Notes: generated by a model from the letters alone, not told the origin. Shown: positions 51,184 through 60,943, counted from the stretch's first letter. The stretch is DNA of 64,000 nt from Amycolatopsis sp. CA-126428 (GCF_002904335.1 NZ_PPHF01000098.1:62001-126000), one strand, 5' to 3'. Numbers and translations are program-made.

Positions 51184-51957
51184 ATGCTGATTGGCGCCCA
51201 TGTCCGTGACGACGACCCGTTGCCCGCGGTCGTCGAGCGCAAAGCCGAAGTCGTCCAGTTCTTCCTCTCGGACCCGCAGGGCTGGAAGGCCCCGAAGCCG
51301 CACCCGCACGGCGAGGCCATCGCGGCCGACCCGGTCGAGGTGTTCATCCACGCGCCGTACCTGATCAACGTGGCTTCGCTGAACAACCGGATCCGGATCC
51401 CGTCGCGGAAGAACGTCACGCAGCACGCGGACGGTGCGGCCGCGATCGGCGCGAAGGGCCTGATCGTGCACGGCGGGCACGTCGGCGCGAACGACGACGC
51501 CGAGGCCGGCCTGGACAACTGGCGCAAGCTGTTCGAGCGCGAGCAGGAGAAGGGCGGCTTCAAGGTCCCGATCCTGATCGAGAACACCGCCGGCGGCGAG
51601 AACGCGATGACCCGCGACCTCGACGTCATCGCCCGGCTGTGGGACAAGGTCGGCGAGTTCGGCGCCGGGTTCTGCCTGGACACCTGCCACGCGTACGCCG
51701 CGGGCTGGGACCTCGCCACCGCCGTCGACAAGGTCAGGGCCATCACCGGCCGGATCGACCTGGTGCACCTCAACAACTCCCGCGACGAGTTCGGCTCGAC
51801 GCGCGACCGGCACGCCAGCATCGTGCAGGGCGACGGGACGATCGACCCCGAGGCGCTGGTCGCCGTCGCCCGCGAGGCGGGCGCCCCGGTCGTCGTCGAG
51901 ACGCCGGCCGACGGGCAGGCCGCCGACATCGCCTACCTGCGGGAACAGCTCGGTTAG
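51184..51957 (+). CDS. nfo: Deoxyribonuclease IV (AP endonuclease)
   Basis: 257 residues from ATG 51184. Endonuclease IV cleaves DNA 5' to abasic sites using a trinuclear zinc centre in a TIM barrel. Metal-site motifs are present: GAHV at the start, VFIHAPYLINVAS, LIVHGGHVGAN, ILIENTAGGENAM, FCLDTCHAYAAGWD, LVHLNNSRDEFGSTRDRHAS and VVVETP. Normal length. Its stop overlaps the convergent GT87 gene by 4 nt. Confidence 0.95.
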   Translation: MLIGAHVRDDDPLPAVVERKAEVVQFFLSDPQGWKAPKPHPHGEAIAADPVEVFIHAPYLINVASLNNRIRIPSRKNVTQHADGAAAIGAKGLIVHGGHVGANDDAEAGLDNWRKLFEREQEKGGFKVPILIENTAGGENAMTRDLDVIARLWDKVGEFGAGFCLDTCHAYAAGWDLATAVDKVRAITGRIDLVHLNNSRDEFGSTRDRHASIVQGDGTIDPEALVAVAREAGAPVVVETPADGQAADIAYLREQLG

Positions 51958-53504
51958 ACGGTGACGGCCTTCCGGCGGCGCCGGGTGGCGTTCGGGATGA
52001 TCACGTCACGGGCGCCGTCGAGGAAGCCGCCGGCCGGGTCGTCGTCGCCGTCCATCCGCACCAGGTCGGTGGCCGGGCGGTAGATCTCCCGGACGACCAG
52101 CACGCAGAGCCCGATGACGGCGAGGTCGCGGACCACGACCGTGCCGAGGAACCACCCCTCGGGCAGGCCCTTGTGGTCGACGCCGAGGTAGTAGAACATC
52201 CGCGGCACCCAGACGACGGCGTCGATCAGCATCCAGCCGAGCAGCAGCCGCCAGCGCGGGATCGCGAGCACCGCCAGCGGCACCAGCCACAGGGAGTACT
52301 GCGGGCTCCACACCTTGTTCGTCAGCAGGAACGCGGCCACGACGAGGAACGCCAACTGGCCGACGCGCGGCCGGCGGGGCGCGGCCAGCGCGAGGTAGGC
52401 GATCCCGGCGCAGCAGGTCAGGAACAGCACGGCCACCGTGACGTTCAGGTACGTCGGCGTCTGGTTCTTCTGCAGCACGCCGTCGAACCCGGCCCAGCCG
52501 CTGGTGTACGAGAAGACGTTGTACAGCGAGTCCGGGTCCATCGGCCGCAGGGCGCTCATCCGGAAGAACTCCCACCAGCCGCGGGTCGCGGTGAGGATGA
52601 ACGGCGCGTTCACCGCCAGCCACGTCACCACGGCGGCGCCCGCGGTCTTCCAGAACGGTGTCAGCTTGCCCGCGCGCTGGCACAGCGCGAACAGCACGCC
52701 GAGCAGGAAGAGCGGGTAGAGCTTCGCCGTCGCGCCCAGCCCGAGCAGGACACCGGCGAGCAGCGGGCGTTTCCGCGCCCAGGCGAGCAGGCCGGTCGCG
52801 GTGAACGCGGTCGCGAGCGCGTCGAAGTTCGTGAACGCGTGCACCAGCACCAGCGGCGAGATCGCCACCAGGACCATGTCCCACGGGCGGCGTCTCACCG
52901 TCCGGCCGGTCGCCCACACGGTGACCAGCCACGCGAGCGCCAGGAAGAACGCCGTGATGTCGAAGTAGACCGCCACCGGCAGCGCGCCGGGCAGCCAGCC
53001 GGACTCGGCGACGTTCAGCCAGCCCGCCGCGAGCTTCGCGTTCGCCCACTGGAAGAGGCCGGTGAGCACCGGGTACTCCATGTACCGGGTGTTGTTCTCG
53101 GCGGTTTGCGAGCTTTCCTGCCACGACGTGTAGTACGGGAAGGTGCCCGGCCGGTCGAGCCGCTCGGAGCCGTAGAGCGGCACGATGTCGGAGTAGCACA
53201 TGGCCACGAACGGACGGCCCGCGCGCCAGTCGAGCTGGGTGGCGCCGCTCGAGTCCTGGTACTGCTGGATGCAGGAGCCCTTGCCGAACCAGCACAGCAT
53301 CAGCGCCAGGGTGGCCAGCAGCAGCCCGACGCGCTGGGGCGACCAGAACCAGTGCCTGCCGACCGCCGCGTGCTCACCGAGCGGGCCGCCGAGGGGTCTG
53401 GTGACCGCCGCCGCGAGCGGCTCGTTCCAGCTCGGGACGATCCGTTCCGCCCGGGTCAGCGTCACGGGGCCGGGTTCCGGCTCCCGCGTGGTCTCCTCTG
53501 GCAC
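51954..53504 (-). CDS. GT87-family membrane mannosyltransferase-like protein
   Basis: 516 residues with about 11 membrane segments. The first large extracytoplasmic loop has CYSDIVPLYGSERL and NNTRYMEYPVLTGLFQW, typical of the DUF2029/GT87 polyprenyl-phosphate-sugar glycosyltransferases such as PimE. FTNFDALATAFTATGLLAWA and GLGATAKLYPLFLL follow. It acts on the outer face of the membrane. An equivalent gene (Rv0051) sits in the same region of the M. tuberculosis chromosome next to ponA1. Acceptor unknown; a lipoglycan is likely. Confidence 0.85.
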   Translation of the reverse strand: MPEETTREPEPGPVTLTRAERIVPSWNEPLAAAVTRPLGGPLGEHAAVGRHWFWSPQRVGLLLATLALMLCWFGKGSCIQQYQDSSGATQLDWRAGRPFVAMCYSDIVPLYGSERLDRPGTFPYYTSWQESSQTAENNTRYMEYPVLTGLFQWANAKLAAGWLNVAESGWLPGALPVAVYFDITAFFLALAWLVTVWATGRTVRRRPWDMVLVAISPLVLVHAFTNFDALATAFTATGLLAWARKRPLLAGVLLGLGATAKLYPLFLLGVLFALCQRAGKLTPFWKTAGAAVVTWLAVNAPFILTATRGWWEFFRMSALRPMDPDSLYNVFSYTSGWAGFDGVLQKNQTPTYLNVTVAVLFLTCCAGIAYLALAAPRRPRVGQLAFLVVAAFLLTNKVWSPQYSLWLVPLAVLAIPRWRLLLGWMLIDAVVWVPRMFYYLGVDHKGLPEGWFLGTVVVRDLAVIGLCVLVVREIYRPATDLVRMDGDDDPAGGFLDGARDVIIPNATRRRRKAVTV

Positions 53505-53552
53505 GAGGCGGATCGTATCGGTGATCGGCGTGCGCGGTGGTGAAGCCGGTGA

Positions 53553-54611
53553 TCATGCCGGATTCGCGTAGAACGAGGCCAGCACCTCCGCGGCCGCGCC
53601 GCGGGTGACGATCTCCTCGCCGGAAGCGTCTTCGACGACCTCGATCCGCTGCCAGTGCGGCAGCGGCAGCAGTTCCTCGAGCCGGGCCGAGACGGCTTCC
53701 CGGTGGACGTCCGGCTCGTCCCGGACCGCCCGCCCGGCCAGCACGATCCGCTCGAGGTCGAGCACCTGCACCAGGTCGGCCAGCCCGATGCCGAGGAAGC
53801 CGGCGGCGGCCCGGGTGTCCGGCGCCCGCTTGGCCATGATCTCGACGCAGCCGCGCCGCCCGCACGCGCAGCGCGGCCCGTCGTAGGCGATCGTGGTGTG
53901 CCCGAACTCACCCGCGTTGGTCCGCGGGCCGCGGTAGAGCCGCCCGTCGATCAGCAGGCCGACGCCGATGCCGGTGCCGACGAGCACCACCGCGGTCGCC
54001 GTCGGCTCGCCGTGCGGCCAGAGCCGGGCGAACGCGGCGGCGTTGGTGTTCTTGTCGAGCGTCACCGGCAGCCCGGTGCGCTGCTCCAGCAGCTCGCGCA
54101 GGGGCACGTCGTGCCAGCCGGGCATGTTCGTCGCGTCGCGGACCAGGCCGGCGCGGTGGTCCAGCGGGCCGACCGCGCCGAGGCCGAGGCCGAGCACGTC
54201 GAAGCCGTCGGCGAGTTCGAGGGCCGTGGTGCCGATGGCGTCGACGGCCTGCGCGGGCGTGAAGCCGCGTGGCAGCGGGCCACCCGCCGTCTCCTCCACC
54301 TCGCCGACGAGGTTGGCGCGCAGCACGCGGTACTCGTCGCGGTCGAGGCGCGCGCCGAGTGCGTGCCTGGCGCCCGCCCGGATGCGCAGCGCCGTGCGGG
54401 GCTTGCCCACGCCGGCGGACGGCAGCCGCTCCTCGTCCAGCAGGCCGGTGTCGAGCAGTTCGGGGACGATCTTGGAGACGGCCTGCTGGGTGAGCCCGGT
54501 GCGTTCGGCGAGTTCGACCCGGCTGAGACCACCGGCGCGGAGGATGTGCGTGAGCAGCAGCACACGGTTGTGCTCGCGCACGTCGCGCAGGTTCACCCCG
54601 GTGTCCGCCAT
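53553..54611 (-). CDS. ROK-family transcriptional regulator
   Basis: 352 residues. The N-terminal helix-turn-helix reads LLLTHILRAGGLSRVELAER, TGLTQQAVSKIVPELLDTG. The ROK domain has LGLGLGAVGPLDHRAGLV, VTLDKNTNAAAFARL, VLVGTGIGVGLLIDGRLY and the zinc motif GEFGHTTIAYDGPRCACGRR followed by GCVE. Such proteins respond to sugars or sugar phosphates. Divergent from an oxidoreductase gene with a 76-nt spacer; the spacer is locally AT-rich (CTGTTGTTTTATCAAGG). Probably regulates that neighbour and itself. Confidence 0.9.
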   Translation of the reverse strand: MADTGVNLRDVREHNRVLLLTHILRAGGLSRVELAERTGLTQQAVSKIVPELLDTGLLDEERLPSAGVGKPRTALRIRAGARHALGARLDRDEYRVLRANLVGEVEETAGGPLPRGFTPAQAVDAIGTTALELADGFDVLGLGLGAVGPLDHRAGLVRDATNMPGWHDVPLRELLEQRTGLPVTLDKNTNAAAFARLWPHGEPTATAVVLVGTGIGVGLLIDGRLYRGPRTNAGEFGHTTIAYDGPRCACGRRGCVEIMAKRAPDTRAAAGFLGIGLADLVQVLDLERIVLAGRAVRDEPDVHREAVSARLEELLPLPHWQRIEVVEDASGEEIVTRGAAAEVLASFYANPA

Positions 54612-54687
54612 GGACAGGATCTTCGCACGTCCGGCCAGTTAGGCAACGCTGTTGTTTTATCAAGGGGCGGCGGGGTTTAATGACGGC

Positions 54688-55734
54688 ATGGCGGACGACT
54701 TGCGCGTGGGCATCCTCGGGTACGGCATCGGGGGCCGCGTTTTCCACGCGCCCCTGGTGGCGGCGACGCCCGGGCTCACGCCGGCGGTGATCACGACGTC
54801 AAGCAACGCCGCGCAAGCCCGCATCGACCACCCTGGCGCGGAGATCGTGCCGGACGCCGACGCGTTGTTCGAGCGGGCGGGCGACCTCGACCTCGTCGTG
54901 GTCAGCACGCCGAACCGCACGCACGTGCCGCTCGCCCTGCGCGCGATCGAAGCCGGCCTGCCGGTGGTCGTCGACAAGCCGTTCGCGCCGACCGCGGCCG
55001 AAGCCCAGCGGGTCGTCGATGCGGCGAAGGCGGCGGGCGTCGGCCTCACGGTCTTCCAGAACCGGCGGCTGGACTCCGACTTCCTCACCGTGCGGAAGGT
55101 CCTCGATTCGGGACGGCTCGGCGAGGTGTTCCGCTTCGAATCCCGCTACGACCGCTGGGTGCCGAAGCCCAAGGACAACTGGCGCGAATTCGGCGACCCG
55201 GCCGAGGCCGGCGGCCTGCTCTACGACCTCGGCGCGCACATCGTCGACCAGGCGCTGCAGCTGTTCGGCCCGGTCACCCGCGTCTACGCGGAGGTCGACC
55301 GCCGCCGGGCCGGCGTCCAGGTCGACGACGACGTCTTCGTCGCGCTGCACCACGCGAACGGCGTCCGCTCGCACCTGTGGGCGACCGCGCTGGCGGGCAC
55401 GCAGAACCCGCGGTTCCGGCTGCTCGGTGACCGGGCGACCTTCACCAAGTACGGCCTCGACGTGCAGGAACCGCAGATCAAGGCGGGCCTGCGCCCCGGC
55501 GACGCCGGCTGGGGCACCGAGCCCGCGGCGGACGCCGGGAAGCTCGGCGTCGGCCCGGAGATCGAGACCGTGCCGACCGAGACCGGCCGCTACGAGCAGT
55601 TCTACGCCCAGGTGCGCGACGCCCTGCGCGGCGAAGGCGAGTTCCCGGTCGACCCGGCGTCGTCGGTCGAGACCCTGCGCGTGATCGAGGCGGCCCACCG
55701 CGCCGGCGTCGAAGGCACCGTGGTCGAGCTCTGA
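54688..55734 (+). CDS. Gfo/Idh/MocA-family oxidoreductase
   Basis: 348 residues from ATG 54688. The Rossmann N-terminus is VGILGYGIGGRVFHAPLV; the family EKP motif appears as VVVDKPFAPTAAEA (DKP here); the C-terminal domain has FRFESRYDRWVP, GLLYDLGAHIVDQALQLFG (with the catalytic His) and RFRLLGDRATF. NAD(P)-dependent dehydrogenase of sugars or inositols. Divergent from a ROK regulator, so it is likely sugar-induced. A strong hairpin follows the stop. Confidence 0.9.
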   Translation: MADDLRVGILGYGIGGRVFHAPLVAATPGLTPAVITTSSNAAQARIDHPGAEIVPDADALFERAGDLDLVVVSTPNRTHVPLALRAIEAGLPVVVDKPFAPTAAEAQRVVDAAKAAGVGLTVFQNRRLDSDFLTVRKVLDSGRLGEVFRFESRYDRWVPKPKDNWREFGDPAEAGGLLYDLGAHIVDQALQLFGPVTRVYAEVDRRRAGVQVDDDVFVALHHANGVRSHLWATALAGTQNPRFRLLGDRATFTKYGLDVQEPQIKAGLRPGDAGWGTEPAADAGKLGVGPEIETVPTETGRYEQFYAQVRDALRGEGEFPVDPASSVETLRVIEAAHRAGVEGTVVEL

Positions 55735-55744
55735 CCCCCTGACC

Positions 55745-55785
55745 GGCCGTGACCTCGGTGACCCCCAGCATCCGAGGTCACGGCC
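55745..55785. terminator. Bidirectional hairpin between oxidoreductase and PBP genes
   Basis: GGCCGTGACCTCGG (55745-55758) pairs perfectly with CCGAGGTCACGGCC (55772-55785) around 13 nt. It lies 10 nt after the oxidoreductase stop and about 25 nt beyond the convergent PBP stop. Confidence 0.8.
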
Positions 55786-55809
55786 ACCTTCCCCGCCCGG
55801 CCGGGGTGC

Positions 55810-58149
55810 TCACGGGCCGACGTCGGCCTGGCCGGTGTCGTTCCCGTTCCCGGCTCTGGGAGGCCGGCCGTCGCGCCGGCCCCCACGGTTCTGTTGCTGC
55901 TGTTGGAACTGCTGAAGCTGTTGCTGGAACTGTTGTTGCTGCTGCTGGACCTGGTTGTCGCCCCGGCCGATGGTGAAGCGCTGGTCCGGCTGCTGCTGGG
56001 GCAACTGCTGCTGTTGTTGCTGCTGCTGGAACTGAAGCTGGAGCTGGTCGTCCTGCGGCGCGGTGATCGCCTGGACGCGGTCGAAGCGCTCGGCCGGTTT
56101 CCCGGTCAGGTAGAGCTGCATGAACCGCTGCCACACCGGACCGGCCACGACGGACGGGGTCAGCGGCTGGCCGGTCGGCCCGCGCAGCGCCTTGTCGCCG
56201 TCGCCGCCCACCCAGACCGCGGCGGAGACCGAGGGCGTGTAACCCACCATCCACGTCTGCGAGTTCGTGTTCGCCGCGGACGCGGGTTCGTTGTCGCCGG
56301 GCGTGTGCTGCTGGGTGCCGGTCTTGCCCGCGCACTCGTGGCCGGGCGGGCAGGTCAGCCGCGAGAACGGGATCACCGGCGCCAGCGCGGCGGTCACGTT
56401 CCCGGCGATCTGCCGGCTCTTGCCGCGGTCGTTGTCCGCGAACGCGTCCGTCGCGCGCACGTCGGCCTCGTAGGCGGTTTCGCCCTGGGAGTTCGTCACC
56501 TTCTGCACGAAGTGGCGGCCGTGCTGGACACCGCCGGCGGCGAAGGTCGCGTACCCCGCGGCCATGTCCGCCGGCGTGACCGCGGTCTGGCCGCCGCCGA
56601 TGGAGATGTTGTTGTCCCCGGTGAACAGCACGCTGCGGCCGCCGGTGTCCTTCGTGCGGATGCCCGCCTCCTGCGCGGCTTCGGCCACCCCGCCCGGCTT
56701 GGTCACGTTGAGCACCATGTCGTAGAAGACGGTGTTGGTGGACCGCTGCATCGCCTCGGCCACCGTGCACTGCTCGGAGCAGCTGCTGCTGGTGCCGGCG
56801 TTGCGCACCGGCAGCGGCACGTCGGGGAACGTCCGCGGCGAGCGGCCGTCGAACACCGCGTTCAGCCCGCGGCCGCCCTTGAGGAACGCCGTGAGGTCGA
56901 ACGGCTTCATCGACGACCCGGGGTTGTGCGCTTCGTCCGCCCAGTCGCGGCCGGCCTGGTCCTCGCCGTTCGGGCCCTTCACGATCGGCGCCCCGCCGTA
57001 GTAGGCGAGCACGCCGCCGGACTTCGGGTCGACGGCGACCAGCGCGTCGAGGATGCGGTCGTCGGTCTGCCCGGCCATCCCCTCGGCCACCGCCTTTTCG
57101 GCGGCTTCCTGCGCCTTGGAGTCGATCGTCGTGAACACCTGGAACCCGCCCGCGTAGTACTTCTCCTCCGGGATCCCCGCCGCGGCCAGCTCGGCCTTGA
57201 CCTGCTTCTTGACGAACGGGTTGAGCTTGGTCCCCGGCCGCGATTCGACGAGCGGCACCGGTGCCGGGAACTTCGCGGCCTTCCGGTCGGCGGCGGTGAG
57301 GTACCCGTTGCGCTGCATGCGGTCCAGGGCCGTGCCCCACCGGTCACGGGCGACCGTCGCGTTCTCCGAACGGCCCGGCTGCTGGATCAGCCCGGCGAGC
57401 AACGCGGCCTCGGAGTAGTTCAGCTGGGCCGCGTCCTTGCCGAAGTACGCCTGCGCCGCCGCCTGGATGCCGTACGCGCCGCGGCCGAAGTAGATGGTGT
57501 TGAGGTAGGCGGTGATGATGTCCGCCTTCTGGTAGGTCTGGTTCATCTTGAACGACTTCGCGAGCTCGACCCATTTGCGGGTCAACGTCGGCGAGTCGTC
57601 GCCGGTGGCCTTCTTGATGTACTGCTGCGAAATCGTCGAGCCGCCCCCGGACCCGCCGGTGGCTTGGTTGAAGGCGGCCCGCGCGATACCGGAGAGGTCG
57701 AAGCCGGAGTTGGTCTCGAAGGACGCGTCCTCGGTCGCGATCACGGCCTTCTTGACGACGTCCGGGATCTGGGCCGGGTCGAGGATCTGCCGGTTCCCGC
57801 CGGCGGGCACGTCCTTGCCCATCTCGGTGCCGTCGGCGTAGAGGTAGGTGACCGCCTGGCCCTGCGACTGCGCGACCTTGTCCGGTGAAGGCACGTCGAC
57901 GGCGAAGTACGTGATCACGAAGGCGACCGCGGGCACGAGGAAGAACAGCCCGGACAAGACGTACAGCACCCGGCGCACCGTCTTCCAGCGGCGGTGGCGC
58001 CGGTCCGGTAGGGGGTTCGGGGTGACGTCGGCGGCGAGCTCGTCCGGTGCGTCCGGTGCGTCCGGCCGCGGGAGCGGCCGGCGTGGCTGGTAGCGACCAC
58101 GCGGAACCGGCCTCCGGCCGGACCTCGAGCGATTTCGGTCGGTGTACAC
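55810..58149 (-). CDS. Class A penicillin-binding protein with Gln-rich tail
   Basis: 779 residues from GTG 58149, with GGAGG at 8 nt. Basic N-terminus, one membrane segment (VLYVLSGLFFLVPAVAFVIT), GT51 glycosyltransferase (EDASFETNSGFDLSGIAR, GGGSTISQQYIKKATG, TAYLNTIYFGRGAYGIQ), and transpeptidase with SxxK in NPGSSMKPFDL, the STN motif in MQRSTNTVFYD and KTG in ECAGKTGTQQHTPGD. It polymerises and cross-links peptidoglycan. The last 80 residues are dominated by Gln (runs of 5-8) and Arg/Gly, unlike the neighbour's Thr/Pro tail. Close paralogue of the gene at 58274, with the M. tuberculosis ponA1 context. Confidence 0.92.
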   Translation of the reverse strand: MYTDRNRSRSGRRPVPRGRYQPRRPLPRPDAPDAPDELAADVTPNPLPDRRHRRWKTVRRVLYVLSGLFFLVPAVAFVITYFAVDVPSPDKVAQSQGQAVTYLYADGTEMGKDVPAGGNRQILDPAQIPDVVKKAVIATEDASFETNSGFDLSGIARAAFNQATGGSGGGSTISQQYIKKATGDDSPTLTRKWVELAKSFKMNQTYQKADIITAYLNTIYFGRGAYGIQAAAQAYFGKDAAQLNYSEAALLAGLIQQPGRSENATVARDRWGTALDRMQRNGYLTAADRKAAKFPAPVPLVESRPGTKLNPFVKKQVKAELAAAGIPEEKYYAGGFQVFTTIDSKAQEAAEKAVAEGMAGQTDDRILDALVAVDPKSGGVLAYYGGAPIVKGPNGEDQAGRDWADEAHNPGSSMKPFDLTAFLKGGRGLNAVFDGRSPRTFPDVPLPVRNAGTSSSCSEQCTVAEAMQRSTNTVFYDMVLNVTKPGGVAEAAQEAGIRTKDTGGRSVLFTGDNNISIGGGQTAVTPADMAAGYATFAAGGVQHGRHFVQKVTNSQGETAYEADVRATDAFADNDRGKSRQIAGNVTAALAPVIPFSRLTCPPGHECAGKTGTQQHTPGDNEPASAANTNSQTWMVGYTPSVSAAVWVGGDGDKALRGPTGQPLTPSVVAGPVWQRFMQLYLTGKPAERFDRVQAITAPQDDQLQLQFQQQQQQQQLPQQQPDQRFTIGRGDNQVQQQQQQFQQQLQQFQQQQQNRGGRRDGRPPRAGNGNDTGQADVGP

Positions 58150-58235
58150 GGGCTGTCCTCCGGTACGCCGGTGGGCTGCGGGCGCAGGCCCCTCGACACT
58201 CCACACGGACCACGGACGGCGGTGGTTCACCAAAA

Positions 58236-58270
58236 CGAAGGCCCCGCACCGAAACAGTGCGAGGCCTTCG
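58236..58270 (-). terminator. Intrinsic terminator between the two PBP genes
   Basis: CGAAGGCC (58236-58243) with GGCCTTCG (58263-58270), and CGCAC with GTGCG inside, with one mismatch. On the minus strand the stem is followed by TTTTGG. It lies 3 nt after the stop of the upstream PBP gene, so the two PBPs are separate transcripts or have attenuated read-through. Confidence 0.8.
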
Positions 58271-58273
58271 AGG

Positions 58274-60943
58274 TCATCCTTCCGAACCCGGTGGTCTGCC
58301 GAGCCCGTCACCGCCGCCGGGCAGCGACGGGGTGGTCGGGCCCGGCCGACCCCGAGTCCTGGACGTCGAGGTCTCGGTTTCGGTGGGGGTCTCGGTCGGC
58401 GTCGGGCTCGGCGTCGAGGTCGGCGTCTCCGTCGGCGTCGCCGTCTCCGAAGGCTTCGGCGGCGTCGTGGTCACCTCGTTGACGTCCTTGCCGAGCGGCT
58501 CGACCTTGTCGAACTTCTCCGCCGGCTTGCCCTTGAGGTAGAGGTTCAGGAAGTTCGCCCAGGTCGGGCCGGCGATCGTCGAACCGAAGATCGGCTTGCC
58601 CTTCGCGTCGTGCAGCGGCTGGTTGCCGTCGCCGCCGACCCACACCGCCGCGGACACCGACGGGGTGTAGCCCACCATCCAGGTCTGGGCGTTGAGGTTG
58701 TTGTACGAGGCGGGGTCGCCCTCCTTGGGCGAGTACTGCTGCGTACCGGTCTTGCCGGCGCACTCGTGGCCGGTCGGGCACTTCAGGCTCGAATGCCCGA
58801 TGACCGGCTTCAGCGCTTCGGTGACGTTGCCGGCGATCTGCTGGCTCTTCGCCGCGTCGTTGTCGAACGCCGGGTTGGACTTGATGTTGTTCTCGTCGAA
58901 CTCCACCTCGTCCTGTCCGTTCGTCAGCTTCGAGACGAAGTGCTGCTCGTGGTAAACGCCGCCGCTGGCGAACGACGCGTACGCCGAAGCCATGTCCCTG
59001 GGGGCCACCTGGGTCTTACCACCGCCGAGCGAGATGTTGTTGTCTCCGTCGAACAGCGTGGCGGTGCCACCTTCGTCGGTCGTCCGGACACCGGCCTGCT
59101 TCGCCGCCGTCACGACCCCCTTCGGTTTCACCTTGTTGAACACCATGTCGTAGAACACGGTGTTCGCCGAAATCTCCATCGCCCGCGCGACCGTGCACTG
59201 CGGACCGCAGCTTTCGTTATCGCCCGCGTTGCGGACCGGCTTGGCGACCCCGGGGAACTTGCGGTTGTCCGAGCCGTCGAAGATGTCGCCGAGGCCGCCG
59301 CCCATCTTGAGGAACCCGGTCAGGTCGAACGGCTTCATCGACGAGCCCGGGTTGCGGGCCTGGTTCGCCCGGTCCTGGCCGATCGCGTCCTGCCCGTCCT
59401 TGTCCTTGACGGTTTCCGGGCCGTAGTTGTAGGCGAGGATCCCGCCGGTCTTCGGGTCCACGGCCACGAGCGCGGCGAGCAGCTTCTCGTCCGTCTGGCC
59501 CTTCATGCCCTGCTGGACGGCCTGGTCCGCCGCGTCCTGCGCCGCCGGGTCGATCGTGGTGTAGATCTTGGCGCCGGTGGCGAACAGCTTGGTCTCGTCG
59601 TAGCCCTTCGCTCCCAGCTCTTCCTTGATCCGCTGCTGGAGCTGGTAGGTCATCTTCCCCGAGTCCTGCTCCTTGTTGGCGTTCTTCGGGATCGGCGTGG
59701 GGAACTGCGCCGCCGTGCGCTCATCCGCGCGCAGCCACTTGTTGGCCACCATCTGGTCCATCACGTACGTCCACCGGCGCTGGGCGTAGTCCTGGTTCTC
59801 CGATTTGCTCGGTCCCTGGATCAGGCCGGCCAGCAGCGCGGCTTCCGACGCGCTGAGGTCCTTGGCGTCCTTGTTGAAGTAGGACTTCGCGGCGGCCTGG
59901 ATGCCGTTCGCCCCGCGGCCGAAGTACACGATGTTCAGGTACCCCGTGATGATCTCTTCTTTGGACTGCTGGTTGTTCATCTTGAACGACTTGGCCAGCT
60001 CGGTCCACTTGCGGGTCAGCGTCGGGGCGTCGTTCTCCGTGGCCTTCTTGATGTACTGCTGGGAGATGGTCGACCCACCGCCCTGGCCGCCGGTGGCCTG
60101 GTTGAACACCGCGCGGAGGATGCCGGTGACGTCGAAGCCGGAGTTGGTCTCGAACGTCGCGTCCTCGGCCGAGTACACGGCGTGCTTGACGACGTCGGGG
60201 ATCTCGCCCGGCTTGAGCAGCTGGCGGTTGCCGCTCTTGGGTACTTCCTTGCCCATCACCGTCTTGCCGTCGGCGTAGTAGTAGGTGATCGGCTGGCTCT
60301 GCAGGGCCGCGACGCTCTCCGCCGTGGGCACGTCGACCATGAAGTAGGTGATCACGAACGCGATCGCGGGAACGACGAAGAAGACGCCGACACAGGCGTA
60401 GGCGACCCGGCGGATGATCTTCCAGCGGCGCTTCTTCCGCTGCGCCGGCGTGAGGACCTTGCGGCCCTTCTCGTCGAGCTCCTGCTGGGGCTCGACGTCG
60501 TCGGCGAACTCGTCGAACCGGTCGTCGTCGTACGGCTCGTAGCCGTCTTCGGTCCCGTTGTGCGCGTGGTGGGTGATGAGATCCGGCTCACGCTCGGGTT
60601 CCGGCTCCGGACGACGGCCGCCGGGCGGGGGCTGCCGGAAGCCCTGCGGCGGCGAGCCGGGGGGCTGACCGGGACGGCGACCGCCGGACGGGGGCGGCTG
60701 GCGCCGGCCGCCGGCCGCACCGCTCTGGCCGCCGGGCGCCTGCGGGCGTCGTGGCTGCTCACCGGGCCACTGCCGGCCACCTTCGTCGCCGGCGGGCCAG
60801 GACGGCCCGGCGTTGCCTCGAGGCGGGGTGGCGCGCCGGGGCGACTCACCGGGCCACGCGGGGCCCGCGTCTTCACCCGGCCACTGGCCGCGGCGGGGTG
60901 CGTCTGGCTCCTGGTTCGGCCAGGAGCGGTTGTCGTCGGTCAC
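58274..60943 (-). CDS. ponA: Class A penicillin-binding protein (PonA-like)
   Basis: 889 residues. The long cytoplasmic N-terminus (about 165 residues) is Pro/Arg/Gly/Trp-rich with repeated PSWPAGDEG-type and QWPGE segments, then acidic (YEPYDDDRFDEFADD) before the membrane segment VAYACVGVFFVVPAIAFVIT. GT51 domain: SAEDATFETNSGFDVTGILR, GGGSTISQQYIKKATEND. Transpeptidase: NPGSSMKPFDLTGFL, MEISANTVFYDMVF (SAN), and KTG in ECAGKTGTQQYSP. The C-terminus is Thr/Pro/Glu repeats (TPTETPTSTPSPTPTE) and a basic end. Placed directly after the DUF5318 gene as M. tuberculosis ponA1 is after Rv0049. Confidence 0.93.
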   Translation of the reverse strand: MTDDNRSWPNQEPDAPRRGQWPGEDAGPAWPGESPRRATPPRGNAGPSWPAGDEGGRQWPGEQPRRPQAPGGQSGAAGGRRQPPPSGGRRPGQPPGSPPQGFRQPPPGGRRPEPEPEREPDLITHHAHNGTEDGYEPYDDDRFDEFADDVEPQQELDEKGRKVLTPAQRKKRRWKIIRRVAYACVGVFFVVPAIAFVITYFMVDVPTAESVAALQSQPITYYYADGKTVMGKEVPKSGNRQLLKPGEIPDVVKHAVYSAEDATFETNSGFDVTGILRAVFNQATGGQGGGSTISQQYIKKATENDAPTLTRKWTELAKSFKMNNQQSKEEIITGYLNIVYFGRGANGIQAAAKSYFNKDAKDLSASEAALLAGLIQGPSKSENQDYAQRRWTYVMDQMVANKWLRADERTAAQFPTPIPKNANKEQDSGKMTYQLQQRIKEELGAKGYDETKLFATGAKIYTTIDPAAQDAADQAVQQGMKGQTDEKLLAALVAVDPKTGGILAYNYGPETVKDKDGQDAIGQDRANQARNPGSSMKPFDLTGFLKMGGGLGDIFDGSDNRKFPGVAKPVRNAGDNESCGPQCTVARAMEISANTVFYDMVFNKVKPKGVVTAAKQAGVRTTDEGGTATLFDGDNNISLGGGKTQVAPRDMASAYASFASGGVYHEQHFVSKLTNGQDEVEFDENNIKSNPAFDNDAAKSQQIAGNVTEALKPVIGHSSLKCPTGHECAGKTGTQQYSPKEGDPASYNNLNAQTWMVGYTPSVSAAVWVGGDGNQPLHDAKGKPIFGSTIAGPTWANFLNLYLKGKPAEKFDKVEPLGKDVNEVTTTPPKPSETATPTETPTSTPSPTPTETPTETETSTSRTRGRPGPTTPSLPGGGDGLGRPPGSEG

